Positions 1 through 9,562 of a stretch of 64,000 bases of DNA are shown here, one piece after another (position 1 is the first letter of the stretch; each line of letters opens with the position of its first letter). The position numbers were made by a program, and so were the translations under genes. The stretch comes from Nocardioides mangrovicus (lineage in GTDB: Bacteria; Actinomycetota; Actinomycetes; Propionibacteriales; Nocardioidaceae). The notes beneath the pieces are model-generated. The model did not search any database. It saw only the letters and a list, made by a program, of their open reading frames with translations, and was not told the origin of the DNA. Where the stretch lies: the NCBI RefSeq assembly GCF_003674065.1, contig NZ_RDBE01000006.1, positions 330,404 through 394,403 on the forward strand, read 5' to 3'.

Positions 1-133
1 TGTCGAGTACAGCCTCACCCCACTCGGCGAGACCCTGCAGGAGCCCATCCGCATGCTCACGGAATGGGCTCGCACCAACGGAGAGGCACTGGTGGACTTC
101 CAGGAGTCGGCGGCCAGGAAGTTCCTGCCCTGA
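1..133 (+). CDS. HxlR-family transcriptional regulator, C-terminal end (partial)
   Basis: Only the last 44 codons (from base 2) are inside the window, ending at a TGA at 131-133. The visible part carries VEYSLTPLG, the wing and start of the dimerisation helix typical of HxlR/YodB winged-helix regulators, followed by a helix with LTEWARTNGE. HxlR proteins are about 100-130 residues, so roughly two thirds of the gene lies upstream of the window. The effector and target cannot be read from the fragment. The family assignment is a pattern match on the wing motif. Confidence 0.7.
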   Translation, partial: VEYSLTPLGETLQEPIRMLTEWARTNGEALVDFQESAARKFLP

Positions 134-173
134 CGGGCTGAGACCCACCCCCTACCGACGAGAACGGCCTGGA

Positions 174-1031
174 CTACCCCGAGACCTCCGCCTCGAGGCG
201 GCCGTGCTGGGCGGGGTTCATGGCGGCGGAGCGCTGGGTCTCGCGGTCGAAGGCGACCATGACGACACGGGCCCGTGCCAGGACGTGGTCGTCGTCGCGG
301 ATCTCGGAGACCAGCACCGCCGAGCGGCCGCCGACGGCGTGCACCCAGCTGTGGACGGCGTACGGCTCCCGGCGGAACAGGATGGGGCGGCGGTACTCCA
401 CGTCGGTCTGGGCCACCACCCACGGCGTCCAATCGCCGTCCTCGGGACGTGGCAGTCCCCACAGGTAGGCGATCCGCGACTCCTGGAAGTACTCGAAGTA
501 GGTGACGTTGTTGACGTGCCCGTAGGCGTCGACGTCGGACCAGCGCACGAAGAGCGGGAACACGTGGCGGGCGCCGGGCGCCGGCACCGCCGGAACCGGC
601 CCGGCCGACTCGAAGCCGGGCTCGAGCCAGCCGCTCAGCGCCTCCTTCTCGCTGGCGGAGAGCCGACGCGGGCGCTCCTCGGCGAAGACGAACGGCGAGA
701 TGATGGTCGTGGCGCGTAGGTGGACGACGCGCTCGCCGTCGACGACGTCGACGATCTCGTAGGCCATCGTGAAGCTCGCCGCTCGGATCTCGGTGACCCA
801 GCACTCGATCGTCACCGGCTCTTGGCGGAAGACCAGCGGGCTGACGTAGTGCACCTCGTGCCGGACCACGACCGTGCCCTCGGCCAGCTCCTCGCCGCCC
901 TGGACCGGCGCGTGGGTGGCGAGCATGTCGATGCGCGCCTCCTGCAGGTAGTCGACGTAGGTGACGTTGTTGACGTGGCCCAACATGTCCATGTCGGCCC
1001 AGCGCATGGGGCAGGCGTAGGTGTGGCGCAC
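174..1031 (-). CDS. acyl-CoA thioesterase with two hotdog domains
   Basis: The 285-residue protein is an internal duplication of the 4-hydroxybenzoyl-CoA thioesterase-type hotdog fold. The N-terminal half has DMDMLGHVNNVTYVDYLQEAR and the C-terminal half DVDAYGHVNNVTYFEYFQES at about residue 165, each with the D-x-x-GHVNN active-site signature. Such enzymes hydrolyse acyl-CoA to free acid and CoA in the cytosol. Single-domain relatives are about 130-150 residues, so this is a tandem form. The start is a GTG; an in-frame ATG lies eight codons later. It diverges from the thiolase gene, which fits a role in acyl-CoA metabolism, but the chain length handled is unknown. Confidence 0.85.
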   Translation of the reverse strand: MRHTYACPMRWADMDMLGHVNNVTYVDYLQEARIDMLATHAPVQGGEELAEGTVVVRHEVHYVSPLVFRQEPVTIECWVTEIRAASFTMAYEIVDVVDGERVVHLRATTIISPFVFAEERPRRLSASEKEALSGWLEPGFESAGPVPAVPAPGARHVFPLFVRWSDVDAYGHVNNVTYFEYFQESRIAYLWGLPRPEDGDWTPWVVAQTDVEYRRPILFRREPYAVHSWVHAVGGRSAVLVSEIRDDDHVLARARVVMVAFDRETQRSAAMNPAQHGRLEAEVSG

Positions 1032-1107
1032 GGGCCCGATGCTCGCAGATCCGGACGCGGGCTAACCTCGGCCCGTAGCTACCCGCGAGTACTCGAAGGA
1101 GCCCGTC

Positions 1108-2325
1108 ATGCCCGAGGCCGTCATCGTCGCCGCCGCCCGATCCCCCATCGGCCGCGCCAACAAGGGGTCGCTGAAGGACCTGCGCCCCGACGACCTCACC
1201 GCCACGATCGTGCGCACCGCGCTGGAGCAGGTGCCCGAGCTCGACCCGACCGAGATCGACGACCTGTACCTCGGCTGCGGCCTTCCCGGCGGCGAGTCGG
1301 GCTACAACATGGGGCGCGTCGTGGCCACGCTGCTCGGCTACGACCACCTGCCCGCGGCCACCATCACCCGCTACTGCTCCTCCTCGGTGCAGACCTCGCG
1401 GATGGCCTTCCACGCCATCAAGGCCGGGGAGGGCGACGTGTTCATCTCCGCCGGCGTCGAGACCGTCTCGCGGTTCGCGAAGGGCACCTCCGACGGGCTG
1501 CCCGACACCACCAACCCGCTCTTCGCCACGGCACAGGCCCGCACCAAGCAGACCGCCGAGTCCGGCGCCGAGTGGCACGACCCGCGCCAGGACGGCGAGG
1601 TGCCCGACGTCTACATCGCGATGGGCCAGACCGCCGAGAACGTCGCCAAGATCCGTGGCCTCTCGCGCCGAGAGCTCGACGAGTTCGGCGTCCGGTCGCA
1701 GAACCTGGCCGAGAAGGCGATCGCCGACGGCTTCTGGGCCAACGAGATCACTCCGGTCACCACGCCCGACGGCACGGTGGTCGACTCCGACGACGGGCCC
1801 CGCGCGGGCGTCACCTACGAGGCGGTCTCAGGACTGCAGCCGGTGTTCCGCCCCGACGGGGTGGTGACGGCGGGCAACTGCTGCGCGCTCAACGACGGAG
1901 CCGCGGCCGTGGTGATCATGTCCGACACCAAGGCCGAGCAGCTGGGTCTCACCCCGCTGGCGCGCATCGTCTCCACGGGCGTGACCGGGCTCTCGCCGGA
2001 GATCATGGGTCTGGGCCCGGTGGAGGCCTCCAAGCAGGCCCTGGACCGGGCCGGCATGAGCATCGGCGACATCGACCTGGTCGAGATCAACGAGGCCTTC
2101 GCGGCCCAGGTGGTGCCCTCCTACCAGGACCTCGGCATCGACATCGACCGGCTCAACGTCAACGGCGGCGCCATCGCGGTGGGCCACCCGTTCGGCATGA
2201 CCGGCGCGCGCCTGCAGAACACGATGCTCAACTCGCTGCGCCACCACGACAAGACCACCGGGCTGATCACCATGTGCGTCGGCGGCGGCCAGGGCATGGC
2301 GATGATCCTCGAGCGGCTGGGCTGA
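1108..2325 (+). CDS. thiolase-family acetyl-CoA acyltransferase
   Basis: A 405-residue thiolase, the usual length for the degradative/biosynthetic thiolase family. The nucleophilic cysteine sits in RYCSSSVQTS (Cys90), the catalytic His in GGAIAVGHPFGMTGAR, and the second Cys in CVGGGQGMAM near the C-terminus, so the active site is complete. The reaction is CoA-dependent cleavage of 3-ketoacyl-CoA or the reverse condensation. The ATG is preceded by AAGGAG at good spacing. Divergent from the thioesterase and followed by two strong hairpins. Sequence alone does not separate FadA-type beta-oxidation from an acetoacetyl-CoA thiolase. Confidence 0.92.
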   Translation: MPEAVIVAAARSPIGRANKGSLKDLRPDDLTATIVRTALEQVPELDPTEIDDLYLGCGLPGGESGYNMGRVVATLLGYDHLPAATITRYCSSSVQTSRMAFHAIKAGEGDVFISAGVETVSRFAKGTSDGLPDTTNPLFATAQARTKQTAESGAEWHDPRQDGEVPDVYIAMGQTAENVAKIRGLSRRELDEFGVRSQNLAEKAIADGFWANEITPVTTPDGTVVDSDDGPRAGVTYEAVSGLQPVFRPDGVVTAGNCCALNDGAAAVVIMSDTKAEQLGLTPLARIVSTGVTGLSPEIMGLGPVEASKQALDRAGMSIGDIDLVEINEAFAAQVVPSYQDLGIDIDRLNVNGGAIAVGHPFGMTGARLQNTMLNSLRHHDKTTGLITMCVGGGQGMAMILERLG

Positions 2326-2365
2326 CGGGGCTGGGCTGACGGGGCTCGTCTCCGAGACGCCGACC

Positions 2366-2403
2366 GGGCCGCAATTCCCCGCACGTGCGGGGAATTGCGG
2401 CCC
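2366..2403. terminator. 38-nt perfect palindrome between convergent genes
   Basis: The two 19-base halves are exact reverse complements (left half GGGCCGCAATTCCCCGCAC), with no spacer. It lies between the convergent thiolase and YceI genes and is the right size for a bidirectional terminator. It shares the core ATTCCCCGCAC with the hairpin at 2432-2461, so it may instead belong to a dispersed repeat family. No T-run follows, as is common in high-GC actinobacteria. Confidence 0.6.
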
Positions 2404-2431
2404 GGAGGCATGGAATGTCATGAGTCCACGA

Positions 2432-2461
2432 GGTGATTCCCCGCACGAGCGGGGAATCACC
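2432..2461. terminator. hairpin related to the palindrome at 2366
   Basis: Arms GGTGATTCCCCGC and GCGGGGAATCACC are 13-bp perfect complements around the loop ACGA. It sits just past the YceI stop codon, so it most simply terminates yceI transcription. The core ATTCCCCGCAC is shared with the neighbouring 38-nt palindrome. Confidence 0.6.
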
Positions 2462-2469
2462 CGGACGGC

Positions 2470-3015
2470 TCAGGCCTGGTCGAGCACGGCCTCGATGGTG
2501 AGCACGATGGTGATCTTGTCGCCGACGAGGACCTTGCTGCCGTCCACGACGCCGTTGAAGTTGACGTTGAAGTCCTGACGGACGATCTCGCCGCTGGCCT
2601 CGAAGCCGATGCGGGTGCCGCCCCACGGGTCGCCGCCGATGCCGGTGAACTCGACGTCGAGCTCGATCGGCTTGGTGATGCCCTTGATGGTGAGGTCGCC
2701 GACGGCCTTCTCGCCGTCGAAGGAGGTGGTCGTGAAGGTCATGCCGCCGTGGTTCTCGACGTCGAAGAAGTCGGCCGAGCGCAGGTGGTTGTCGCGGTTC
2801 TCGTCGCGCGTGTTGACCGAGTTCAGGTCGATGGTGGCCTCGGCGCGGGTGTCCTCGATGGAGTCACCGGTGGTGACGGTGCCCTCGAACGTCTCGAACT
2901 GGCCGCGCACCTTGCTGATCAGGTGACGCACGGTGAAGGCCACGGACGAGTGGCTCGGGTCGATCTTCCAGGTGCCGGCGACCCAGTCGGTCTGCGTGGC
3001 GGCTGCCTCGGTCAT
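2470..3015 (-). CDS. YceI-family lipocalin-like protein
   Basis: A 181-residue YceI-domain protein. It opens with WVAGTWKIDPSHSSVAFTVRHL, the standard YceI N-terminus (W-x-IDP-H-S-x-v-x-F-x-v-x-H), and ends in a beta-barrel pattern with VVDGSKVLVGDKITI. YceI folds bind isoprenoid or amphiphilic lipids in a barrel. No signal peptide is present, so this copy is cytoplasmic. The start at 3015 is chosen because GGAGGAGA precedes it; an upstream in-frame ATG would place the start over the palindromic operator. It is divergent from a MarR regulator, which probably controls it. Confidence 0.88.
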   Translation of the reverse strand: MTEAAATQTDWVAGTWKIDPSHSSVAFTVRHLISKVRGQFETFEGTVTTGDSIEDTRAEATIDLNSVNTRDENRDNHLRSADFFDVENHGGMTFTTTSFDGEKAVGDLTIKGITKPIELDVEFTGIGGDPWGGTRIGFEASGEIVRQDFNVNFNGVVDGSKVLVGDKITIVLTIEAVLDQA

Positions 3016-3037
3016 GTTGTCTCCTCCATGGCGAATC

Positions 3038-3051
3038 GTTGAACGTTCAAC
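3038..3051. promoter_or_regulatory. palindromic operator, probable MarR site
   Basis: GTTGAACGTTCAAC is a perfect 14-bp palindrome in the 95-base gap between divergent yceI and marR. MarR-family proteins typically bind TTGAA-type dyads upstream of themselves and their target. Binding by the adjacent regulator is inferred. Confidence 0.6.
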
Positions 3052-3110
3052 TGTCGGCGGGTCCAACGGGCGAGTCCGGCCGGCTATTCCCGGTTCCTAG
3101 AATATTTTTC

Positions 3111-3599
3111 ATGGACCCCCGCGAGACCCAGTGGCTCACCGTCGAACAGCAGCGCATCTGGCGGGCCTACATCATGGGATCGCAGCTGCTCCAGGACCGG
3201 TTGGACCGCGACCTGCGCGTGGAGCACGGTATCTCGCTGACCGAGTACGAGATCTTGGTGCGGCTCTCGGAGATCCCCGAGCGCCGGATGCGGATGGCGT
3301 TGCTGGCCGACTCGGTCTGCCACTCGCGCAGCCGCGTCACGCACACCGTCGCCCGCATGGAGAGCGCCGGCTGGCTGCGGCGCGAGGAGGCCGCCGACGA
3401 CGGCCGCGGCGTCGACGCCGTCATGACGGCCGCGGGCGGCACGCTGCTCGAGCAGGCCGCCCACACCCACGTCGAGGGCGTGCGCCGCAACCTGGTCGAC
3501 CTGGTCGGCGACGACGACTTCGAGGCGCTGGGACGGGTCATGAACACCGTGTCCGACCGGCTGCTCGCCGGCCGGACGCCGGCCGCAGACATCAGGTGA
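3111..3599 (+). CDS. MarR-family transcriptional regulator
   Basis: A 162-residue winged-helix regulator. The DNA-binding domain runs from about residue 40 to 110, with EYEILVRLSEIPERRMRMALLAD and SRSRVTHTVARMESAGWLRRE as the recognition helix and wing lead-in, flanked by dimerisation helices. The ATG at 3111 is preferred to an earlier ATG at 3039, because the earlier one would put the 14-bp palindrome inside the coding region. Such proteins usually repress until a phenolic ligand or oxidation releases them. The likely target is the divergent yceI gene; the ligand is unknown. Confidence 0.88.
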   Translation: MDPRETQWLTVEQQRIWRAYIMGSQLLQDRLDRDLRVEHGISLTEYEILVRLSEIPERRMRMALLADSVCHSRSRVTHTVARMESAGWLRREEAADDGRGVDAVMTAAGGTLLEQAAHTHVEGVRRNLVDLVGDDDFEALGRVMNTVSDRLLAGRTPAADIR

Positions 3600-3640
3600 T
3601 GCGAGCCCTGGCGAGCGAACCTGAGGTCTGCGGCCAGGAG

Positions 3641-3716
3641 CCGAGACGTCGCATCCTGTCGGCGCTGCGCCCGCGCGAAGCGCGCACCTCAGACCCGGCG
3701 GGATGCGACGCCTCGG
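3641..3716. repeat. long imperfect inverted repeat between marR and ettA
   Basis: CCGAGACGTCGCATCCTG at 3641-3658 and CGGGATGCGACGCCTCGG at 3699-3716 match in 16 of 18 positions as inverted arms. A 40-nt GC-rich loop separates them. It lies in the 194-base gap between convergent marR and ettA, so a terminator role is likely. The two mismatches are not both wobble pairs on either strand. Confidence 0.5.
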
Positions 3717-3793
3717 CGAGACAGAAGCGAACCGGACCGTCAGCCCGGACCGCGGGAGAAAACGGGTTGGTCTGAACGTCGGGAACCGTCTCG

Positions 3794-5476
<1,683 letters not shown>

Positions 5477-5615
5477 GCCGATGAGCCTACGAGGCTGGGG
5501 TCGTTTCCGGTCCACAGCCCCTGCCCCGGCGCAGTTCTCCACAGCCTGACCACGCGGCGGGTGCGGCCCGCCGCCGGCCCGGCTTGGCTGGTCCTACGAG
5601 TCGAGAGGAGCAGAC

Positions 5616-6041
5616 ATGAACGAGTCGACGGTCACCCTGCAGGGGTGGGTAGGCAGCGAGGTGCGCGAGCGCGACGCCAACGGGGTGCCGGTGGCCAGCT
5701 TCCGGCTGGCCTGCACGCCGCGCTACCTCAAGGAGGGCACCTGGACCGACGGCCCGACGTCGTGGTTCACCATCAATGCCTGGCGCGGGCTGGCACACAA
5801 CGTGGTCGAGTCGGTGCACAAGGGCGACGCGGTGTTCGTCGAGGGCCGCATCCGCGCCGACACCTGGCAGCGCGACGGGCTGCCCGACAGCACCACGCTG
5901 GTGGTCGACGCCCGCGTGCTCGGGCACGACCTCAACCGCGGGGTGTGCAGCTTCGTGCGGCCGGTGCGCGGCACCGTCACCGAGGAGCAGGCGGCCGAAC
6001 CGACCCGTGGACCGGAGCAGCCCGTGCAGGAGGTGGCGTGA
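5616..6041 (+). CDS. single-stranded DNA-binding protein (short, SSB-like)
   Basis: A 141-residue OB-fold protein resembling SSB: VTLQGWVGSEV at the N-terminus, FRLACTPRYLK, then SWFTINAWRGLAHNV and VFVEGRIRADTW in the core. The start follows GAGAGGAG. Housekeeping actinobacterial SSB is longer and lies between rpsF and rpsR with a conserved acidic tip. This copy has neither that context nor a DDDIPF-type tail (it ends in EEQAAEPTRGPEQPVQEVA), so it is probably a paralogue. It would bind ssDNA in repair or recombination, but without the tail it may not recruit the usual partner proteins. Confidence 0.82.
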   Translation: MNESTVTLQGWVGSEVRERDANGVPVASFRLACTPRYLKEGTWTDGPTSWFTINAWRGLAHNVVESVHKGDAVFVEGRIRADTWQRDGLPDSTTLVVDARVLGHDLNRGVCSFVRPVRGTVTEEQAAEPTRGPEQPVQEVA

Positions 6042-6071
6042 GCCGTACCGCCCCCGGCAGGCTCGCCAGGA

Positions 6072-7730
6072 TCAGGCCAGGGCCCGCTGCAGGCCCTCGC
6101 GCACCTTCTTGTAGGCCTCCAGCTCGGAGTCGACGGGCCGCAGGATCATCTCCTCGGTCACCCCGCTGATCGCCTGTCGCAGCCGCCGATCGGCCGACCG
6201 CGCCCGGTTGCGGGCGCCGATGCGGACCAGGACGCGGCTGACCGCGGCCAGGACCAGGCCGATCGCGAGACCGGCGACCAGCAGCAGGGTGGGCGCGGGC
6301 AGGCCGCCATAGTGGGGCGGGTCGGCCGGGTTGAGCTGCATGAAGTCCATGACCGCCACGGCGGCCAGCCAGCCCAGTCCGGCGACGACGGCCAGGATCG
6401 CGAGCCACTGCACGACCTGGACCAGCCGGCACCACAGCGGCACCTTGCCCGCCCCCAGCGGCGTGGAGGTGATGGCCCGGTCCACCGCGTCGGCGAAGTC
6501 GTCGCCGTGGGAGGTCGAGGCCCGTCGCACCGCGCGCACCCAGGGCTGGGCGAGGCCACCGGACACCTCGTCGGCCACGTGGCGCACGGCGGTGTCCACG
6601 CGGGCGCGCTGCACCTGGGTGGCCTCGGGCACCGACGAGCGTGCGCTGACGACCATCTCGCGACCCTCCGTGTCCAGGTCGAGGTGGAGGCGCTTGAGCG
6701 GGTCGGGTCGCAGCCGCGACACCCACGTCAGCGGCGGCCAGCCGGTCGCGCGGGCAGCACCCAGCCGGGAGGAGCGCTGGACGGCATCGACGACGACCGG
6801 GACGCCTGCCGCGTCGGCGACCGCGGCGGTCAGCTCCGCCCGGGTGGCCGACGTCAGCTCACGCGGCGGGGCGGACCCGCAGGCCGTGTCGAGCCGCTCG
6901 GCGGCTTCGTGGACGTCGATGCGGAACCGGGCGCGGCTGGCCTTCTTGTCCTGCACGCGCTGGGTGATCAGCCGCTTGAGCTCGGGGATCCCGTCGCCGG
7001 TGGTGGCGGAGGTGGCCACCACCGGGATGCCCTCGAGTCCGTCGAGGGCCAGCAGCCGCCGGACGTCCTCGATCATGCCCTGGCGCTTGTCGCGCGGCAC
7101 CTCGTCGATGTGGTTGAGCACCACGATCATGACGTCCTTGTGGCCGGCCAGCGGCGCGAGGAACTTCTGGTGGACGGCGGCGTCGGCGTACTTCTGCGGG
7201 TCGAGGATCCACACCATGAGGTCGGCGAGCACGATGAGGCGCTCGACCTCGAGGTGGTGGGCCACCTCGGTGGAGTCGTGGTCGGGCAGGTCGAGCAGCA
7301 CCAGGCCGCGCAGGTCCTTGGCCTCGCGGCCCTTGTCCAGCATCGAGTCGCGGGTGGTCTGGTGTCGCTGCGGGATGCCCATCCACTCCAGCAGCTCCTC
7401 CGCGCCTGCGGGACCGCCCCACAGGCAGGCGGTGGCCCACGAGGTGGTGGGCCGGCGCACGCCGGTGGAGGCGAGGTCGACGCCGGCGAGGGCGTTGAAG
7501 GTCGAGGACTTGCCCGAGCCGGTGGCACCGGCCAGCGCGACGACCGTGTGGTCGGGTGAGAGCCGCAGCCGGGCGCCGGCACGCTCGACGATGGCGGCGG
7601 CCGGCGCCAGGTCCTCCTCGGCCAGCCGGCCGCGCGCCTGGTCGACGGCCTGCTGGAGGCCGCCGATCTGCCCGGCGAGGTCGGAGCGGCGGCCGAGCAG
7701 CCGGCGGGCGCCTTCGAGGAGCGAGCTCAT
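6072..7730 (-). CDS. membrane-anchored dynamin-like GTPase (second of pair)
   Basis: 552 residues. The G domain has the P-loop GATGSGKSS (about residue 70), a PTTSW switch I, LLDLPDHDST for G3 and VLNHIDEV for G4, so all nucleotide contacts are plausible. After a helical middle region come two membrane segments, around VQWLAILAVVAGLGWLAAVAV and TLLLVAGLAIGLVLAAVS, then a short helical tail. The start ATG overlaps the stop of the upstream GTPase gene as ATGA. Paired dynamin-like GTPases act in membrane remodelling (for example DynA/DynB in Streptomyces division). The pairing here suggests a hetero-oligomer, which is inference. Confidence 0.82.
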   Translation of the reverse strand: MSSLLEGARRLLGRRSDLAGQIGGLQQAVDQARGRLAEEDLAPAAAIVERAGARLRLSPDHTVVALAGATGSGKSSTFNALAGVDLASTGVRRPTTSWATACLWGGPAGAEELLEWMGIPQRHQTTRDSMLDKGREAKDLRGLVLLDLPDHDSTEVAHHLEVERLIVLADLMVWILDPQKYADAAVHQKFLAPLAGHKDVMIVVLNHIDEVPRDKRQGMIEDVRRLLALDGLEGIPVVATSATTGDGIPELKRLITQRVQDKKASRARFRIDVHEAAERLDTACGSAPPRELTSATRAELTAAVADAAGVPVVVDAVQRSSRLGAARATGWPPLTWVSRLRPDPLKRLHLDLDTEGREMVVSARSSVPEATQVQRARVDTAVRHVADEVSGGLAQPWVRAVRRASTSHGDDFADAVDRAITSTPLGAGKVPLWCRLVQVVQWLAILAVVAGLGWLAAVAVMDFMQLNPADPPHYGGLPAPTLLLVAGLAIGLVLAAVSRVLVRIGARNRARSADRRLRQAISGVTEEMILRPVDSELEAYKKVREGLQRALA

Positions 7731-9562
7731 CCCTGACCACGGTCCTGTTCGCGGCTGAAGTCGGTCAGCGGCGTGGCCTCGTGGAACCCCACCGCGTGGC
7801 CGGTGCCGGCGGACTCGGCGCTCTTCTGGGCGAAGCGCAGGTCGTCGACCCGGCGGGCCAGCTCGCGGATCAGCTCGGGGCTCTCGGCGGAGATCTCCAA
7901 GGTGTCGATCCGATCGGTGAACCGACGCTGCTCCTCGGCCAGCAGCACCTGGACGCGCTCGGCCAGGTCCTCGCGAGCGCGTTGGGCCAGGCGGCGGACC
8001 GCCTGGTCGCCGAAGACGGCCTCGAGGAGCTTCTGGCCCAGCAGGGCGCTGCCGCCCGCGATGCCCACCTCGGCGCCGGTGAGCCCGGCCGTGGAGGCGA
8101 AGACGACCACCATCAACGCGACGCCCAGGCCGTTGACGCCGTAGGCGAGGAAGCGCGCGGTGGTGCGCTTGCCGGCGCCCTCGCTGCGGACCAGGTCCAT
8201 CACCCCTTGCTGCCAGTCGCGCACGGCGCGGTCGGCACGACCGCGGAAGTCGCGTGAGGCGCGGCCGAGGTCCTGACCGCCGTCCTCGAGCAGCCGGCGG
8301 CCCGCGGGCACGCCGTGCCAGGCGTTGGCGGCGCGCTCGGCGGCGTCCTCGGCGTTCTCCAGGATCAAGGTGTGCAGTCCGGACTCCACCGCGACCGAGA
8401 CCCGGCCGGCCTGCTGCGGCTTACCGCGCACGGCGTTGCCGAGCCGGTCGCGCAGCCACCCGACCTTGGCCTCCAGCCCCTTGAAGAACTCACCGGTGCC
8501 GACGAACTCCTGCCACCGCGCGAGCACCTCACCGCGCAGCAGGGTGCCGTCGGCGCAGCCGCGGTCGATGGCCAGCAGGGCGTCGGCGTAGGACTGCTCG
8601 ACGTCGCGCAGCAGCCGGCCGCGGATGGCGACCTGCTCGGTGGCGGCGTCGGCGACCTGGTGCGAGGAACGCGCCAGGACCCGGATGGTGCCCTCGAGGG
8701 TCTGGCGCACCACCCGGCCGCGGGCTCCGGAGTCGGCGGCCAGCGCGGCCAGCCAGTTCTTGATCTCCACGACGTCCTCGGGCGGCAGCAGTCCGTCGGC
8801 GTCGACGTGGCCCTCGCGCACCACGAACAACGGCGAGTCGCGCAGCCCGCGGGCAGTGAGCATCCGGGCGAGGTGGCTGCTCACCTCCGCGACCGCGGCC
8901 GGGGGCGTGCGGTCGAGCACGATGGCCACGGCGGCGCTGCGGTCGGCGGCGCGGCGCAGGTAGTCCCAGGGCACCTGGTCGGCGTACCGCGCGGCCGTGG
9001 TGACGAACAGCCACAGGTCCGCGGCAGCCAGCAGCTCGGCGGCCAGCACGCGGTTGCTCTCCTCGACCGAGTCGACGTCGGGCGCGTCGAGCACGGCGAG
9101 CCCGGGCGGCAGGACCGATGAGGCCACCAGCTGGAGGGCACCGGGGTCGTTGGTGGGGCGCTGGGTGCGCTCGAGACCGGGCAGGATCCGGTCCTGGCCG
9201 AACCACTCGGCGTCGCCGGTGCTGTGCACCAGCACCGGGGAGCGGGTGGTCGGGCGCAGCACGCCGGGGGTGGTGACCTGGGTGCCGACGAGTGAGTTCA
9301 CCAGCGTGGACTTGCCCGCACCGGTGGAGCCGCCGACGACGGCGAGCAGCGGGGCGTCGAGCTGCACCAGCCGGGGCAGGACGTAGTCCTCGAGCTGGTC
9401 GACCAGCTCGACGCGCTGCGTGCGCCGCTCCTCGACCTCGGGCAGGTCCAGCGGCAGCGAGGTCTGGGCCAGGGCGTCGCGCAGCCGCACCAGGGTGGTG
9501 AGCATCTGTGCCGACGTCGCCCCGTCGGGTCCCGGCGGCATGCCGGGGCGGGTGCCGCTCAC
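7727..9562 (-). CDS. dynamin-like GTPase (first of pair)
   Basis: 611 residues from a GTG that overlaps the protease stop as GTGA. The P-loop is GGSTGAGKST at about residue 75, followed by GVLRPTTRSP (switch I) and VLDAPDVDSVEE (G3). The G4 position reads VLDRTPP, not the usual NKxD, so base specificity may be altered. A long helical region follows. A hydrophobic stretch near FLAYGVNGLGVALMVVVFAS suggests membrane insertion, then a C-terminal coiled-coil-like region. It is translationally coupled to both neighbours, so protease and GTPases are probably made together. Confidence 0.8.
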   Translation of the reverse strand: MSGTRPGMPPGPDGATSAQMLTTLVRLRDALAQTSLPLDLPEVEERRTQRVELVDQLEDYVLPRLVQLDAPLLAVVGGSTGAGKSTLVNSLVGTQVTTPGVLRPTTRSPVLVHSTGDAEWFGQDRILPGLERTQRPTNDPGALQLVASSVLPPGLAVLDAPDVDSVEESNRVLAAELLAAADLWLFVTTAARYADQVPWDYLRRAADRSAAVAIVLDRTPPAAVAEVSSHLARMLTARGLRDSPLFVVREGHVDADGLLPPEDVVEIKNWLAALAADSGARGRVVRQTLEGTIRVLARSSHQVADAATEQVAIRGRLLRDVEQSYADALLAIDRGCADGTLLRGEVLARWQEFVGTGEFFKGLEAKVGWLRDRLGNAVRGKPQQAGRVSVAVESGLHTLILENAEDAAERAANAWHGVPAGRRLLEDGGQDLGRASRDFRGRADRAVRDWQQGVMDLVRSEGAGKRTTARFLAYGVNGLGVALMVVVFASTAGLTGAEVGIAGGSALLGQKLLEAVFGDQAVRRLAQRAREDLAERVQVLLAEEQRRFTDRIDTLEISAESPELIRELARRVDDLRFAQKSAESAGTGHAVGFHEATPLTDFSREQDRGQG

